Source: an uncultured Acidobacteriaceae bacterium (GTDB lineage Bacteria; Acidobacteriota; Terriglobia; Terriglobales; Acidobacteriaceae). Taken from it: a DNA stretch of 64,000 nt. The stretch lies in contig CAIKND010000157.1 in assembly GCA_903828675.1 (NCBI GenBank), positions 62,001 to 126,000 of the forward strand, given 5' to 3'. Below, one piece after another: positions 1-7,776 of this stretch. Position numbers and translations under genes: made by a program. Numbering within the stretch: the stretch's first letter is position 1; each line of letters opens with the position of its first letter. Below the pieces are notes generated by a model. It was given only the letters and a program-made list of their open reading frames with translations, did no database searches and was not told the DNA's origin.

Positions 1-459
1 CAGCGGGCTTGTCGCCATCTCCGGCCGTTCCGCCGCCTGGTACACAGCCTTCGCTTTCCCCTGTTCCAAATCCTGCGCCAACTCGGCAATCAGGGCCTCG
101 GCCTCGCCAATCACCACATGGTCCGCCTTCAACTCAGCCGCCGACAGGCTGCTGGCAATCGGCCCGCCCACCACCGTGCGCAACCCGCGCGCCCGGCACC
201 GCTCCACAATCGCGTCCAGCGACTCCCGTTGAATGTGCATCCCGCTTAGCATCACCACGTCAGCCCAGGCAAGATCGCGGTCCCGCAGCCGCTCCACGTT
301 CGTATCCACCAGCCGCTTCTTCCACGAGCGCGGCAGCAGCGCGGCCACCGTCATCAGCCCCAGCGGAGGCTGCGCCGCCCGCTTGCCCACAAAACGCAGA
401 GCATGTTTGAAACTCCAGAATGTGTCGGGAAACTCCGGGTAGATCAACAAGGCATTCAT
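1..459 (-). CDS. B12-binding radical SAM protein, N-terminal part (cut by window edge)
   Basis: From an ATG at 459 the minus strand stays open for 153 codons and runs off the left edge. The product starts MNALLIYPEFPDTFWSF and continues with PPLGLMTVAALLP and VVGGPIASSL, the pattern of the N-terminal cobalamin-binding fold of B12-dependent radical SAM proteins (I recall the DUF4070 subgroup starting this way). An AGGGGTGG stretch just upstream of the ATG can serve as ribosome-binding site. The CxxxCxxC cluster motif that would confirm radical SAM chemistry lies outside the window, so the class is inferred from the N-terminus alone. Members of this group modify lipids, natural products or tRNA; the substrate cannot be told here. 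Confidence 0.75.
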   Translation of the reverse strand, partial: MNALLIYPEFPDTFWSFKHALRFVGKRAAQPPLGLMTVAALLPRSWKKRLVDTNVERLRDRDLAWADVVMLSGMHIQRESLDAIVERCRARGLRTVVGGPIASSLSAAELKADHVVIGEAEALIAELAQDLEQGKAKAVYQAAERPEMATSPL

Positions 460-830
460 AGGCCACCCCTAACAGGGAGGAAGGCTGCCACTGGATAGTC
501 GGGAGGTCCAGGCCGTGTTTCCTCAGCAGGAAACAGTTGCGGCCACGCTCGGTGCGGCAGGCCGCTCCCGTCTCCATTTTCCCACCCTGCATCAGCATGT
601 CTGTATAAAAGGAATCAATGCGCTGGTCAGTTTGATGAGTGCGGGCCTTACGGAAACGAGGTCCCCAGCGACAAGCCATCGTCTCTACTGGCGGAAAAGG
701 TGGGATACCAATGGCATTCAGGGGCCATACGATTCCCAAAAACGCTCAATCCCCAGACGGAATGTTTACAGTACCATTCAGAGCCCCCAAACCGCCCAGT
801 TTCGACTCCACTGGAGCTATACTTGCTCCC
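460..830. other. Intergenic region, no gene recognised
   Basis: This stretch separates the start of the radical SAM gene (minus strand) from a small membrane-protein gene (plus strand), so it must hold two divergent promoters. I could not pick out convincing -35/-10 pairs, a riboswitch or a repeat. The open frames here have no upstream ribosome-binding site and no recognisable product. Confidence 0.5.
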
Positions 831-1106
831 ATGAGCTTCCTGAAGCGAAGAATCGACGGCGTCTCCAGAAATGTCGCGCTCAATCTCGGCATCGCTCAAA
901 CCGCGGCGGGCGGCCTTATCGTTGGAATAGCGGCAACCTTGATTGACCAGGACAACCAGCGCGGCAGCAGCCAGGGTCTGTTTGCCGCTTGTGTCGTCAT
1001 GTGCTTTGGCGTGATTACGATTTTGATGGGAATTCATCGCACCCACGCGGCCGCGCGCAAGTTGCTGCTTGCGCCTCCCGATGACTCCAGTTCTATTGAG
1101 GAATGA
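831..1106 (+). CDS. Small two-helix membrane protein, unknown function
   Basis: The predicted 91-residue product starts MSFLKRRIDGVSRN. It has two hydrophobic stretches, at about residues 17-38 (containing TAAGGLIVGIAATL) and 49-69 (containing VVMCFGVITILMGI), so it is likely an inner-membrane hairpin with a positively charged N-terminus and an acidic tail. The frame is open further upstream, but the ATG at 831 immediately precedes the protein-like part and the upstream translation looks random. It lies 47 bp before alaC in the same direction and may be co-transcribed with it. No family was recognised; it could be lineage-specific. Confidence 0.5.
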   Translation: MSFLKRRIDGVSRNVALNLGIAQTAAGGLIVGIAATLIDQDNQRGSSQGLFAACVVMCFGVITILMGIHRTHAAARKLLLAPPDDSSSIEE

Positions 1107-1153
1107 GCCCTTTGCGCTGCCCTTCCCGTCCTCTTTTGCCTTAGACTTATCAG

Positions 1154-2350
1154 ATGGAAGAGTTCAGCCGCATCCAGCGCCTACCGCCTTACGTCTTCAA
1201 CATCACCGGAGAGATGAAGATGTCCGCCCGCCGTCACGGCGAAGACATCATCGACTTCGGCATGGGCAACCCCGACGGGGCCACGCCCAAGCACATCGTT
1301 GACAAGCTGGTCGAGGCGGCGCTCAAGCCCGCAACCCATCGCTATTCGGTGTCGAAGGGCCTGCCCCGCCTTCGCCGCGCCATCTGCAACTGGTACAAGA
1401 CCCGCTACAACGTCGATCTCGATCCTGAAACCGAGGCCATCGTCACCATCGGCTCCAAGGAGGGCATCGCCCACCTCTGCCTCGCCATCCTCGACTCGCG
1501 CGACACCGTGCTGGTGCCCAATCCCAGCTACCCCATCCACATCTACGGCCCGGTCATCGCCGGAGCCCACGTCGTCAGCGTCCCCGTCCACGACCGCGAG
1601 CAGTTCCTGGCCCAGCTTGAGGACCTCATTCCCCGCATGGTCCCCCGCCCCAAGGCCCTCATCGTCAACTTCCCGTCCAACCCAACCACGGAGTGCGTCG
1701 ACCTGCCCTTCCTCGCCCGCCTCGTCGAACTGGCCCGCGAATACGGCTTCCACCTCATCCAGGACCTCGCCTACGCCGACATCGCCTTTGACGGCTACAA
1801 GCCCCCCAGCGTCCTTGAAGTCCCCGGCGCCAAGGACGTAGCTGTGGAGTTCTTCACCCTGTCCAAGAGTTACAACATGCCCGGCTGGCGTGTCGGCTTC
1901 ATGGTCGGCAATCCGGTGCTGGTCAGCGCTCTCGCCCGCCTCAAGAGTTACTTTGACTACGGCACCTTCACGCCCATCCAGGTCGCCTCCATCCACGCCC
2001 TTGAAGGCCCCCAGGACTGCGTCCACGACATCTGCGACAACTACCGCCTCCGCCGCAACGTGTTAGTGGAAGGACTCAACAAGTTAGGCTGGCCCGTAGC
2101 CTTGCCTAAGGCAACCATGTTTGTCTGGGCGCAAATCCCCGAGCAATACCGCAAACTCGGCTCACTCGAGTTTTCCAAGTTATTGCTGACAGAAGCTAAA
2201 ACCGCCGTCTCCCCCGGCATCGGCTTCGGCGACTACGGCGACAACCACGTCCGCTTCTCGCTCATCGAAAACGAAGAACGCACCCGCCAGGCGCTCCGCG
2301 GCATCAAAGCGATGTTTGCAAAAGGCGTAGTGCCTGCATCCATCGGCTAA
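1154..2350 (+). CDS. alaC: Alanine-synthesising aminotransferase, AlaC-like
   Basis: This is a class I/II, fold-type I PLP-dependent aminotransferase of 398 residues, the usual length. Visible hallmarks are DFGMGNPDG near the N-terminus, the substrate-loop NPSYPIH, the NFPSNPT motif with the cofactor-contacting Asn, DLAYADI with the pyridine-binding Asp, and [14 protein letters not shown], where the Lys forms the Schiff base. This set matches AlaC-type enzymes that make alanine from pyruvate and glutamate in the cytoplasm; LL-diaminopimelate aminotransferase is the main alternative. The last 8 residues (GVVPASIG) extend past the point where a second copy of the 3' end, found at 3087-3182, stops. 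That suggests the gene end has been rebuilt by an insertion (see findings). Confidence 0.85.
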   Translation: MEEFSRIQRLPPYVFNITGEMKMSARRHGEDIIDFGMGNPDGATPKHIVDKLVEAALKPATHRYSVSKGLPRLRRAICNWYKTRYNVDLDPETEAIVTIGSKEGIAHLCLAILDSRDTVLVPNPSYPIHIYGPVIAGAHVVSVPVHDREQFLAQLEDLIPRMVPRPKALIVNFPSNPTTECVDLPFLARLVELAREYGFHLIQDLAYADIAFDGYKPPSVLEVPGAKDVAVEFFTLSKSYNMPGWRVGFMVGNPVLVSALARLKSYFDYGTFTPIQVASIHALEGPQDCVHDICDNYRLRRNVLVEGLNKLGWPVALPKATMFVWAQIPEQYRKLGSLEFSKLLLTEAKTAVSPGIGFGDYGDNHVRFSLIENEERTRQALRGIKAMFAKGVVPASIG

Positions 2351-2400
2351 CCAGAGTCAGTACTCAGGGTGTACACCGGTCACTGATAAAGATTCAGACC

Positions 2401-2484
2401 TGTCATCCTGAACGGAGCGCGTTTGGGGCCCCGCGTTCGCTTTTTGAACGTGGGGTAAGCGGAGTGAAGGATCTGCTTTTCCCC
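2401..2484 (+). repeat. Hairpin repeat, copy 1
   Basis: An 84-bp sequence beginning TGTCATCCTGAACGGAGCG and ending GAAGGATCTGCTTTTCCCC is repeated almost unchanged at 2935-3017. Its centre can fold into a stem: CCCCGCGTTC pairs with GAACGTGGGG around a GCTTTTT loop. The outer parts hold CCTGAxCGGAGCG and GCGGAGTGAAGGATC, typical in my experience of dispersed acidobacterial intergenic repeats. It lies 50 bp after alaC. Confidence 0.85.
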
Positions 2485-2539
2485 AACTCTGTGACCGGAA
2501 GCACCTCCCCGCCAATGTTTGATCCATTACTGTTTTGCC

Positions 2540-2845
2540 ATGTGTGAGAGAACGTATTTCACCTACATCGTCGCAAGCAAGAGCAGAACGCTCTATGTCG
2601 GCGTCACCGGCGATCTAAGGAAGCGCATCTTCCAGCACAAGCAAAAGACGCATAGCGGATTTACAGCCCGCTATAACTGCAACCGACTTATTTGGTTTGA
2701 ACCATCTTCGGATGTGAGTGCGGCCATCCAGCGCGAAAAGGAACTGAAGGGCTGGACCCGCGCCAAGAAGATCGTCCTCGTCGAAGCCGCTAACCCAACC
2801 TGGGAAGACCTGAGCGCCTCGTGGTATACCTCATCGATTGGCTAA
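2540..2845 (+). CDS. GIY-YIG nuclease family small protein
   Basis: The product has about 101 residues starting MCERTYFTYIVASKS. It has the GIY-YIG layout: TYIVASK in place of GIY, then LYVGVTGDLRKRIFQHK in place of YIG with the conserved Arg, then IQREKELKGW carrying the conserved Glu. The family covers UvrC-type nucleases, homing endonucleases and small stand-alone proteins such as this one, thought to cut or bind branched DNA. The ORF is open to 2519, but translation from the ATG at 2540 fits the family length. The gene sits between two near-identical hairpin repeats and between two copies of the alaC 3' end, a setting that suggests a mobile or repeat-associated role. Its actual substrate is unknown. 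Confidence 0.85.
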   Translation: MCERTYFTYIVASKSRTLYVGVTGDLRKRIFQHKQKTHSGFTARYNCNRLIWFEPSSDVSAAIQREKELKGWTRAKKIVLVEAANPTWEDLSASWYTSSIG

Positions 2846-2934
2846 GTAAACCAGCATTGAGGGCGCGCGTAAGGATCGGATGCCCAAGTATCGGATGCGC
2901 GGGTGTGCGTAATCACTTGCTAAGGTAATAAACT

Positions 2935-3017
2935 TGTCATCCTGAGCGGAGCGGCTTGGGGCCCCGCGTTCGCTTTTTGAACGTGGGGTAAGCGGAGTGA
3001 AGGATCTGCTTTTCCCC
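2935..3017 (+). repeat. Hairpin repeat, copy 2
   Basis: This is a direct-orientation copy of the repeat at 2401-2484. By hand alignment it differs only in the stretch after CCTGA and by one base of length. The same CCCCGCGTTC/GAACGTGGGG stem is intact. Both copies are followed a few bases later by GTGACCG, so the duplicated unit may be slightly longer than marked. Confidence 0.85.
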
Positions 3018-3086
3018 TCAGCCCCGTGACCGCTGAAATCGGCGTCCGGTGTCCCAGTCCCATTCCCCGCGTCTCTGGGAACCTGC

Positions 3087-3182
3087 CACGGCGACAACCA
3101 CGCCCGCTTCTCACTAATCGAAAACGAAGAACGCACGCGCCAGGCGCTGCGCGGCATGAAGCAAATGTTCGCGAAGGGGTAA
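3087..3182 (+). pseudogene. Detached second copy of the alaC 3' end
   Basis: This reads in frame [18 protein letters not shown]... to a TAA, matching the C-terminal 31 codons of alaC (2234 onward) at about 84% nucleotide identity by hand count (about 76 of 90 bases). Nine codon differences are synonymous and about four are not, so the two copies diverged while both were still functional genes rather than by decay. There is no start codon or upstream coding sequence. This copy ends MFAKG-stop, while the full gene continues 8 residues further. It is best read as the original gene end displaced by an insertion, or a remnant of recombination between strains. Confidence 0.75.
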
Positions 3183-3283
3183 GCTTGGTTTCTCAGCGGG
3201 CTAGGCTCCACACGGCAATCTAGCCCGCCCGGTTATTGAGGTGAGAATGGTACCCTGGGCTGCAGGCACTTGAGCTTGCGGCC

Positions 3284-5281
3284 ATGACTTCTTTTTATCG
3301 ATCGAGCGTCGAAGACTTCCTCGCGCAGACAGATGAGCACGTAATTGCTCGTCTAGGAGTTGCCTACGCTAATCGCGGCTACACGAGCCAATATTCTGAT
3401 CAGACAATTATATGGGAACACGATATCCATGCGCTCAGACTGTGTTTGGAGCAGTGCGTAATTAGCTCCAATTCGCCCTTGTCTTGGGGGTTGCTGCTTG
3501 AGTTTTCAATTCCTCGCAAAGAAATGCGGATAGATTGTGTCCTATTGATCCGGGATGCAATCGTCGTCATTGAGGCGAAATCCGGGAATGCTGCACTACA
3601 GGCGAAGAGGCAGATTGAAGAGTATGCACTGTTATTGCATTATTTCCATAAGGCGTCAGCGGAGCATCGAATCTTGCCCGTGCTGGTTTCGCCTGAAGCA
3701 GAAGAATCCAATCTGAGCGTCTTGAGTCAGCGCGAGCTGTTTCCTCAATTACCCACCTACTGGGTGTCGCCTGTAGTTCGGAGTAATTGGTGCCGACTGG
3801 TAAATGTGCTACTCGTGATAGAAGATACGAGCCGAGAGCAAGTTCCTGTTGGCACCTGGGACGACAGCCCTTATTTCCCTATACCAAGTATTATCGAGGC
3901 CGCGGTAGCCCTTAAGAGCGGGCTTTCTATACGAGAAATCGCTCATTCTGAAGCATCTGAGCATGAGATTGAAGATGTGCGCCATGCAGTTCAAACGTGC
4001 TTGAACCACGCTCGCACTGAGAGCCGCCACTCTATCTGCTTTTTAACCGGAGTGCCAGGCTCGGGAAAGACGCTCGTCGGCTTGAGTCTTGCTCATTCTG
4101 ACGAGAATAAGGCCGATGCAATTCACTTTATGAGCGGCAATGGCCCACTCGTACAGGTTTTGCAGTTTCTCTTCACGCAGGAAAGTATGCGTGGTGGCGC
4201 GTACGCACCGCAGGCTAGAACAGAAGCTAAAACTCTCATCGAAAATGTCCATATCTTTGCTCGATACCATACCGAAGATAATCCAGGCCCGCCATCAAAT
4301 CACGCAATCATCTTTGACGAGGCACAGCGCGCCTGGAACCAAGCTCAAAATTTGAAAAAATTCCGACGGGATTACTCCGAACCCGAAATGCTGCTGCGAA
4401 TCATGGAGCGACATCAGGACTGGGCAATTGTTGTTGCATTAGTGGGCGGAGGACAAGAAATCAATGACGGCGAGGCTGGGCTGGAAGAATGGGGCCGAGC
4501 GCTTGCCGGCGCTTCCAAACAGTGGCTCATCTATGCATCGCCAGAGGTACTGGAGGGCGGGGCTTCTACCGCGGGGCATCGGCTGTTCGATGACCGGTCA
4601 ATGCAGGACAGAGTGCAAACAAACTCTGCGTTGCATCTGCGAACTTCGCATCGCAGTTTGAGAGCCGACCAACTGGCAACTTGGGTGAATTGCGTTCTTG
4701 ATGAAGATATAGATGGAGCAGCTTCCCTGCGAATAACGGACAGGTTTCCGATCTTCCTATCTCGAAGTCTCGAGGATACTCGGAAGAAGTTGCGAGAACA
4801 AACGATCGGATTGAATCGCTGTGGATTGGTGGGGTCCTCGGGCGCTGCGCGGCTGAGAGCAGAGGGGCTCGAACCAAGTTCGTCATTTCACGCAGAGTAT
4901 CCGTGGGAACACTGGTATTTAGCAGAAGAAACAGACGTGCGTTCAAGCTACCGCTGCGAGGTATTCGCTACAGAGTTCGAGATTCAAGGGTTGGAGTTGG
5001 ATTGGATTGGGCTTTGCTGGGGTGGAGATTTTGTTTGGGACAACTTCAACGGGTGGCAACTGCGCGTCCTTCGGCATGGTAAGCAAAGCAAATGGAGCGC
5101 GATCAAGAGTGCAGACAAAAGGATCTACAGAAAAAACGCTTATAGAGTCTTGCTGACCCGGGCGCGGAAGGGAATGATAATCTTTGTTCCCAAAGGCGAT
5201 GCCAACGATTTGACCAATAGCACAGAGGAATTTGAAAGAACTGCACAGTACCTCACTCGCTGCGGAGTAACTTTGCTATGA
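3284..5281 (+). CDS. PD-(D/E)XK nuclease fused to DUF2075-type DNA/RNA helicase domain
   Basis: This is a 665-residue protein. Residues about 80-105 hold an RIDCVLLIRDAIVVIEAKSG stretch, with D84, E97 and K99 placed as in the PD-(D/E)XK nuclease core. A P-loop GVPGSGKT lies at 256-263, a Walker B IIFDEAQRAW at 342-351, and VLLTRARKG near the C-terminus resembles helicase motif VI. This P-loop/C-terminal combination is that of the DUF2075 (Schlafen group 3-like) family, often found in mobile and defence regions. The gene is clearly richer in A+T than its neighbours and lies right after the insertion-like block at the alaC end, which suggests horizontal transfer. The following ThuA gene overlaps or abuts its stop. 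An anti-phage role is plausible but inferred. Confidence 0.75.
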   Translation: MTSFYRSSVEDFLAQTDEHVIARLGVAYANRGYTSQYSDQTIIWEHDIHALRLCLEQCVISSNSPLSWGLLLEFSIPRKEMRIDCVLLIRDAIVVIEAKSGNAALQAKRQIEEYALLLHYFHKASAEHRILPVLVSPEAEESNLSVLSQRELFPQLPTYWVSPVVRSNWCRLVNVLLVIEDTSREQVPVGTWDDSPYFPIPSIIEAAVALKSGLSIREIAHSEASEHEIEDVRHAVQTCLNHARTESRHSICFLTGVPGSGKTLVGLSLAHSDENKADAIHFMSGNGPLVQVLQFLFTQESMRGGAYAPQARTEAKTLIENVHIFARYHTEDNPGPPSNHAIIFDEAQRAWNQAQNLKKFRRDYSEPEMLLRIMERHQDWAIVVALVGGGQEINDGEAGLEEWGRALAGASKQWLIYASPEVLEGGASTAGHRLFDDRSMQDRVQTNSALHLRTSHRSLRADQLATWVNCVLDEDIDGAASLRITDRFPIFLSRSLEDTRKKLREQTIGLNRCGLVGSSGAARLRAEGLEPSSSFHAEYPWEHWYLAEETDVRSSYRCEVFATEFEIQGLELDWIGLCWGGDFVWDNFNGWQLRVLRHGKQSKWSAIKSADKRIYRKNAYRVLLTRARKGMIIFVPKGDANDLTNSTEEFERTAQYLTRCGVTLL

Positions 5282-5316
5282 GAACGCCCGATAACACGTG
5301 TCCCCCACCCACTACC

Positions 5317-6285
5317 ATGACCTCCATGCGCATCCCAAGGCTCTTTTGCATCGCGGCCCTCATGCTGGCCATCCTCATCCCCGCCCCAGCCACCGCCGAG
5401 CGCAAGATTCGCGTCCTCATCGTCGACGGATTCAGCAACCACGACTGGCAGCAGACCACCGCCCTTCTGCGCACCATCCTCCAGGCTGCGGGAGGCTTCG
5501 ATGTCGCCGTCAGCACCGCGCCGCTCGACCCGGCGTCGCCGGCCTGGGCCTCCTGGCGGCCTCGGTTCATCGATTACGATGTGGTGATTCAGAACTGCAA
5601 TGAAGGCGCAATGAACGGGGCGCTCGCCGGCGTCAAACCCAAACCCGATTGGCCCGACCAAGTCAAAAAAGACTTCGCCGGCTTTGTCCGCAAAGGGGGC
5701 GGCGTCTACATCTTCCACTCTGCTGAAAACGCCTTTGTCGGCTGGAAAGAATACGAAGACATGGTCGGTCTTAGTTGGCGCAATGCCGACTTTGGCCCTT
5801 CCACGCGCATCACGCCAGAAGGCCAGATCGTTCGCATTCCCGCCGGAGTCGGCGAAGGCACCAATCACGGCCCCCGCGCCGACCGACTCGTCACCCGCAT
5901 CGCCAATGACCCCATCCACGCCGGAATGCCGCGGGCCTGGCTCACACCGGACTCGGAAGTCTACGTCTACGCGCGCAGCCGTTCTGCCGAAATTCTCGAC
6001 CGCGTCAAAATCCTCGCCTACGCCCAGGACACCAAGACCGGCCTTGGCCTCAACTGGCCCGTCGAGTGGACCACGACCTACGGCAAAGGCCGCGTGTACG
6101 TTTCTGTCTATGGCCACGTCTGGCCCGGCGATGTCCATCCCGCAAGCATGCGCGCCGCCGATGTCCAGACCATCATTCCCCGCGCGGTCCAGTGGCTCGC
6201 CCGCCGTCCTGTCACCCTTCCCACTCCGAAGGATTTCCCCAGCCCCACTGCCATTTCCGTCCGGGATACAGTCCCGTTACCCTGA
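5317..6285 (+). CDS. Secreted ThuA-like domain protein
   Basis: The product has about 322 residues. A signal peptide (IPRLFCIAALMLAILIPAPATA) is followed by a class I glutamine-amidotransferase-like fold: KIRVLIVDGFSNHDW, DYDVVIQNCN, FVRKGGGVYIFHSAENAF and a late GKGRVYVSVYGHVW. This is the ThuA/trehalose-utilisation family, common in secreted form in Acidobacteria and Planctomycetes and usually tied to sugar metabolism, with no settled reaction. The frame is open from 5278, overlapping the helicase stop, but a methionine at 5317 or 5326 gives a normal signal peptide. The high GC content contrasts with the helicase gene just upstream, which marks the right edge of the foreign-looking segment. 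Confidence 0.8.
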   Translation: MTSMRIPRLFCIAALMLAILIPAPATAERKIRVLIVDGFSNHDWQQTTALLRTILQAAGGFDVAVSTAPLDPASPAWASWRPRFIDYDVVIQNCNEGAMNGALAGVKPKPDWPDQVKKDFAGFVRKGGGVYIFHSAENAFVGWKEYEDMVGLSWRNADFGPSTRITPEGQIVRIPAGVGEGTNHGPRADRLVTRIANDPIHAGMPRAWLTPDSEVYVYARSRSAEILDRVKILAYAQDTKTGLGLNWPVEWTTTYGKGRVYVSVYGHVWPGDVHPASMRAADVQTIIPRAVQWLARRPVTLPTPKDFPSPTAISVRDTVPLP

Positions 6286-6790
6286 TCACCGCCCGTCCGG
6301 CAGCCTGCCCGTATCTCAACGTCTCCGAGCACAAACGGATGCCCGGGATCGAGCTCCTGAAACCAAGGAAGACGCGCCCTCAGCCCGAGACACCCTCCTG
6401 CTCCATTTGCAATTATGCCCGGGGGCATCGCCGCAACCAGAAATGATAAAATGCGGCTTATTTTCACATTGCTGAATTGAAAGGGCTAAGCCGCCAATCG
6501 AACTGCAGATAATTAACCTCGGTTGGCGCATACTGGTAATAAGTAAACGAGCAATCAAATCCGCATCCTGCTCTGGCCGCCGCAACTCAACCGCACGGCG
6601 CGCAATCCCGCCAGCCAGTCGGCAAGGCATACCCCCTCGCCACCCCCCTCCCTCCTCCCCTATACCCACCCCCCCTCCTTCCATTGAACCTGTGAGCAGA
6701 ATTGGCCACTCGCAGGCGTAACTCCCCTCAAACCAACAAATATTTAGGCGGAATTTGCGCCCGAGAACCGGATCCAAAGCCAACTTCACT
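6286..6790. other. Gene-free region with a C/T-rich tract
   Basis: No supported gene. Bases about 6632-6680 are almost pure C and T with many runs of three to seven C, so the minus strand carries several G runs close together and could form a G-quadruplex. The overlapping minus-strand frames at 6316-6816 show no protein-like features. The region leads into the dyad sites and hairpin array further right. Confidence 0.5.
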
Positions 6791-6800
6791 TCCCATCTGC

Positions 6801-6855
6801 ACCAAAATTGGTTCAACTCTCGCTGGTGTTTTTCATAAGTGCACCAACCTTGGTG
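6801..6855. promoter_or_regulatory. Pair of dyad-symmetric sites 42 bp apart
   Basis: ACCAAAATTGGT at 6801-6812 and CACCAACCTTGGTG at 6842-6855 are perfect inverted repeats with the same ACCAA/TTGGT half-sites. Their centres are 42 bp apart, about four DNA helical turns, so one protein could contact both from the same face. They lie upstream of the hairpin array with no protein gene in between. A regulator binding them is inferred. Confidence 0.4.
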
Positions 6856-7076
6856 AAATCCACAGATTTATCGTTTTTTTGCACTTGCTTCCACAGATTG
6901 AACGGATGCAAACTCCTATCCAACTGATGACCCTGTAGGGAATTGGAAACGCAGTTCCAGCCTGACAGGACGATGCAAGGTTAAACGGAACTCGGTTGTA
7001 AACAGTCGGTTCGCCGGCGGTGGAAGGCCGAAGGAAGATTGAAAATGCATCCAGGGTCAGGCAAGAATGTGCAAGA

Positions 7077-7776
7077 CCCAATTGGACACGAAGATTCATC
7101 CGCGGCTCGTCCGAGGATGCAAAGTTCGAGTAAAGCTGGGGAGTCATCATCGGCCCAGCCGTAGCTGTAGGAGTCGGGGCAACCCGAAGACGCAGATGCG
7201 GTACAACCGGAAGATGCGAGATTCGGGGCAACCCGAAAATCCATCGTCGGCGTAGCTGAGGGAGGCGATTCGGGGCAACCCGGAGAACCAACCGCAGGGG
7301 CGCTGGAAGATGCAAGAATCGGGGAAACCCGGGGCTTCATCGCCGGGACGCCAGAGGATGCAGTATGCGGGGCAACCTGCGGAGGCATCGCTGGCAACGT
7401 TGGAGGATGTGGGATTCGGGGCAACCCGGAAAACCGTCGGCCAGCGTGCCAAAGAAGTGAAAATCCGGGGCGACTCGGAGATTCACCGGAGGCAAAGCCG
7501 AAGGGTGCGAGAATCGGGGAAACTCGATGATCTGCCCATCGGAACAGCCGGAAGATGCGGGACTAGGGGCGACCCGAAGCCTCATCGAAAGCGGCACTGG
7601 AGCAGCGAAGATTCGGGGCAACCCGAAAATTCACACCCGGGGCAGCTTAAGGATGCGAGATTCGAGGAAACTCGGAGATCCATCGCCGGCACGGCTGAGA
7701 GATGCAGGATGCGAGGCAACTCAAACCCTCATCCCATGGCTGTAGACGGGGCGGTGCATGGTTCAAGTAACCTGCG
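7077..7776 (+). repeat. 49-bp tandem array of GNRA hairpins
   Basis: About 15 units with a period of 49 bp (47 to 52). Hairpin cores start at 7174, 7223, 7270, 7319, 7367, 7416, 7465, 7514, 7564, 7613, 7662 and 7711; weaker units lie at 7077, 7126 and 7763. The core consensus is TCGGGGCAACCCGA, a 5-6 bp stem closed by a GNRA tetraloop. Loops are GCAA in seven units, GAAA in three and GCGA in two. Between cores a looser consensus recurs, roughly CATCGCCGGCACGGCTG then GGATGCGAGAT. Stem pairs change in a compensated way: the fourth pair is G-C, G-T or A-T; the first is T-A, T-G, G-C or C-G. The period is not divisible by three. I do not recognise this family. Confidence 0.85.

Noticed and set aside
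1181..2026. 281-codon minus-strand frame opposite alaC
   Set aside because: Antisense shadow; Gly/Asp/Val-rich low-complexity translation without a start signal.
6316..6816. 166-codon minus-strand frame
   Set aside because: Low-complexity Gly-rich stretch from the C/T tract, no start signal.
7077..7776. Array as a CRISPR or guide-RNA-type array
   Set aside because: The intervals between cores are themselves related and degenerate, not unique spacers; no cas, tas or similar gene is nearby.
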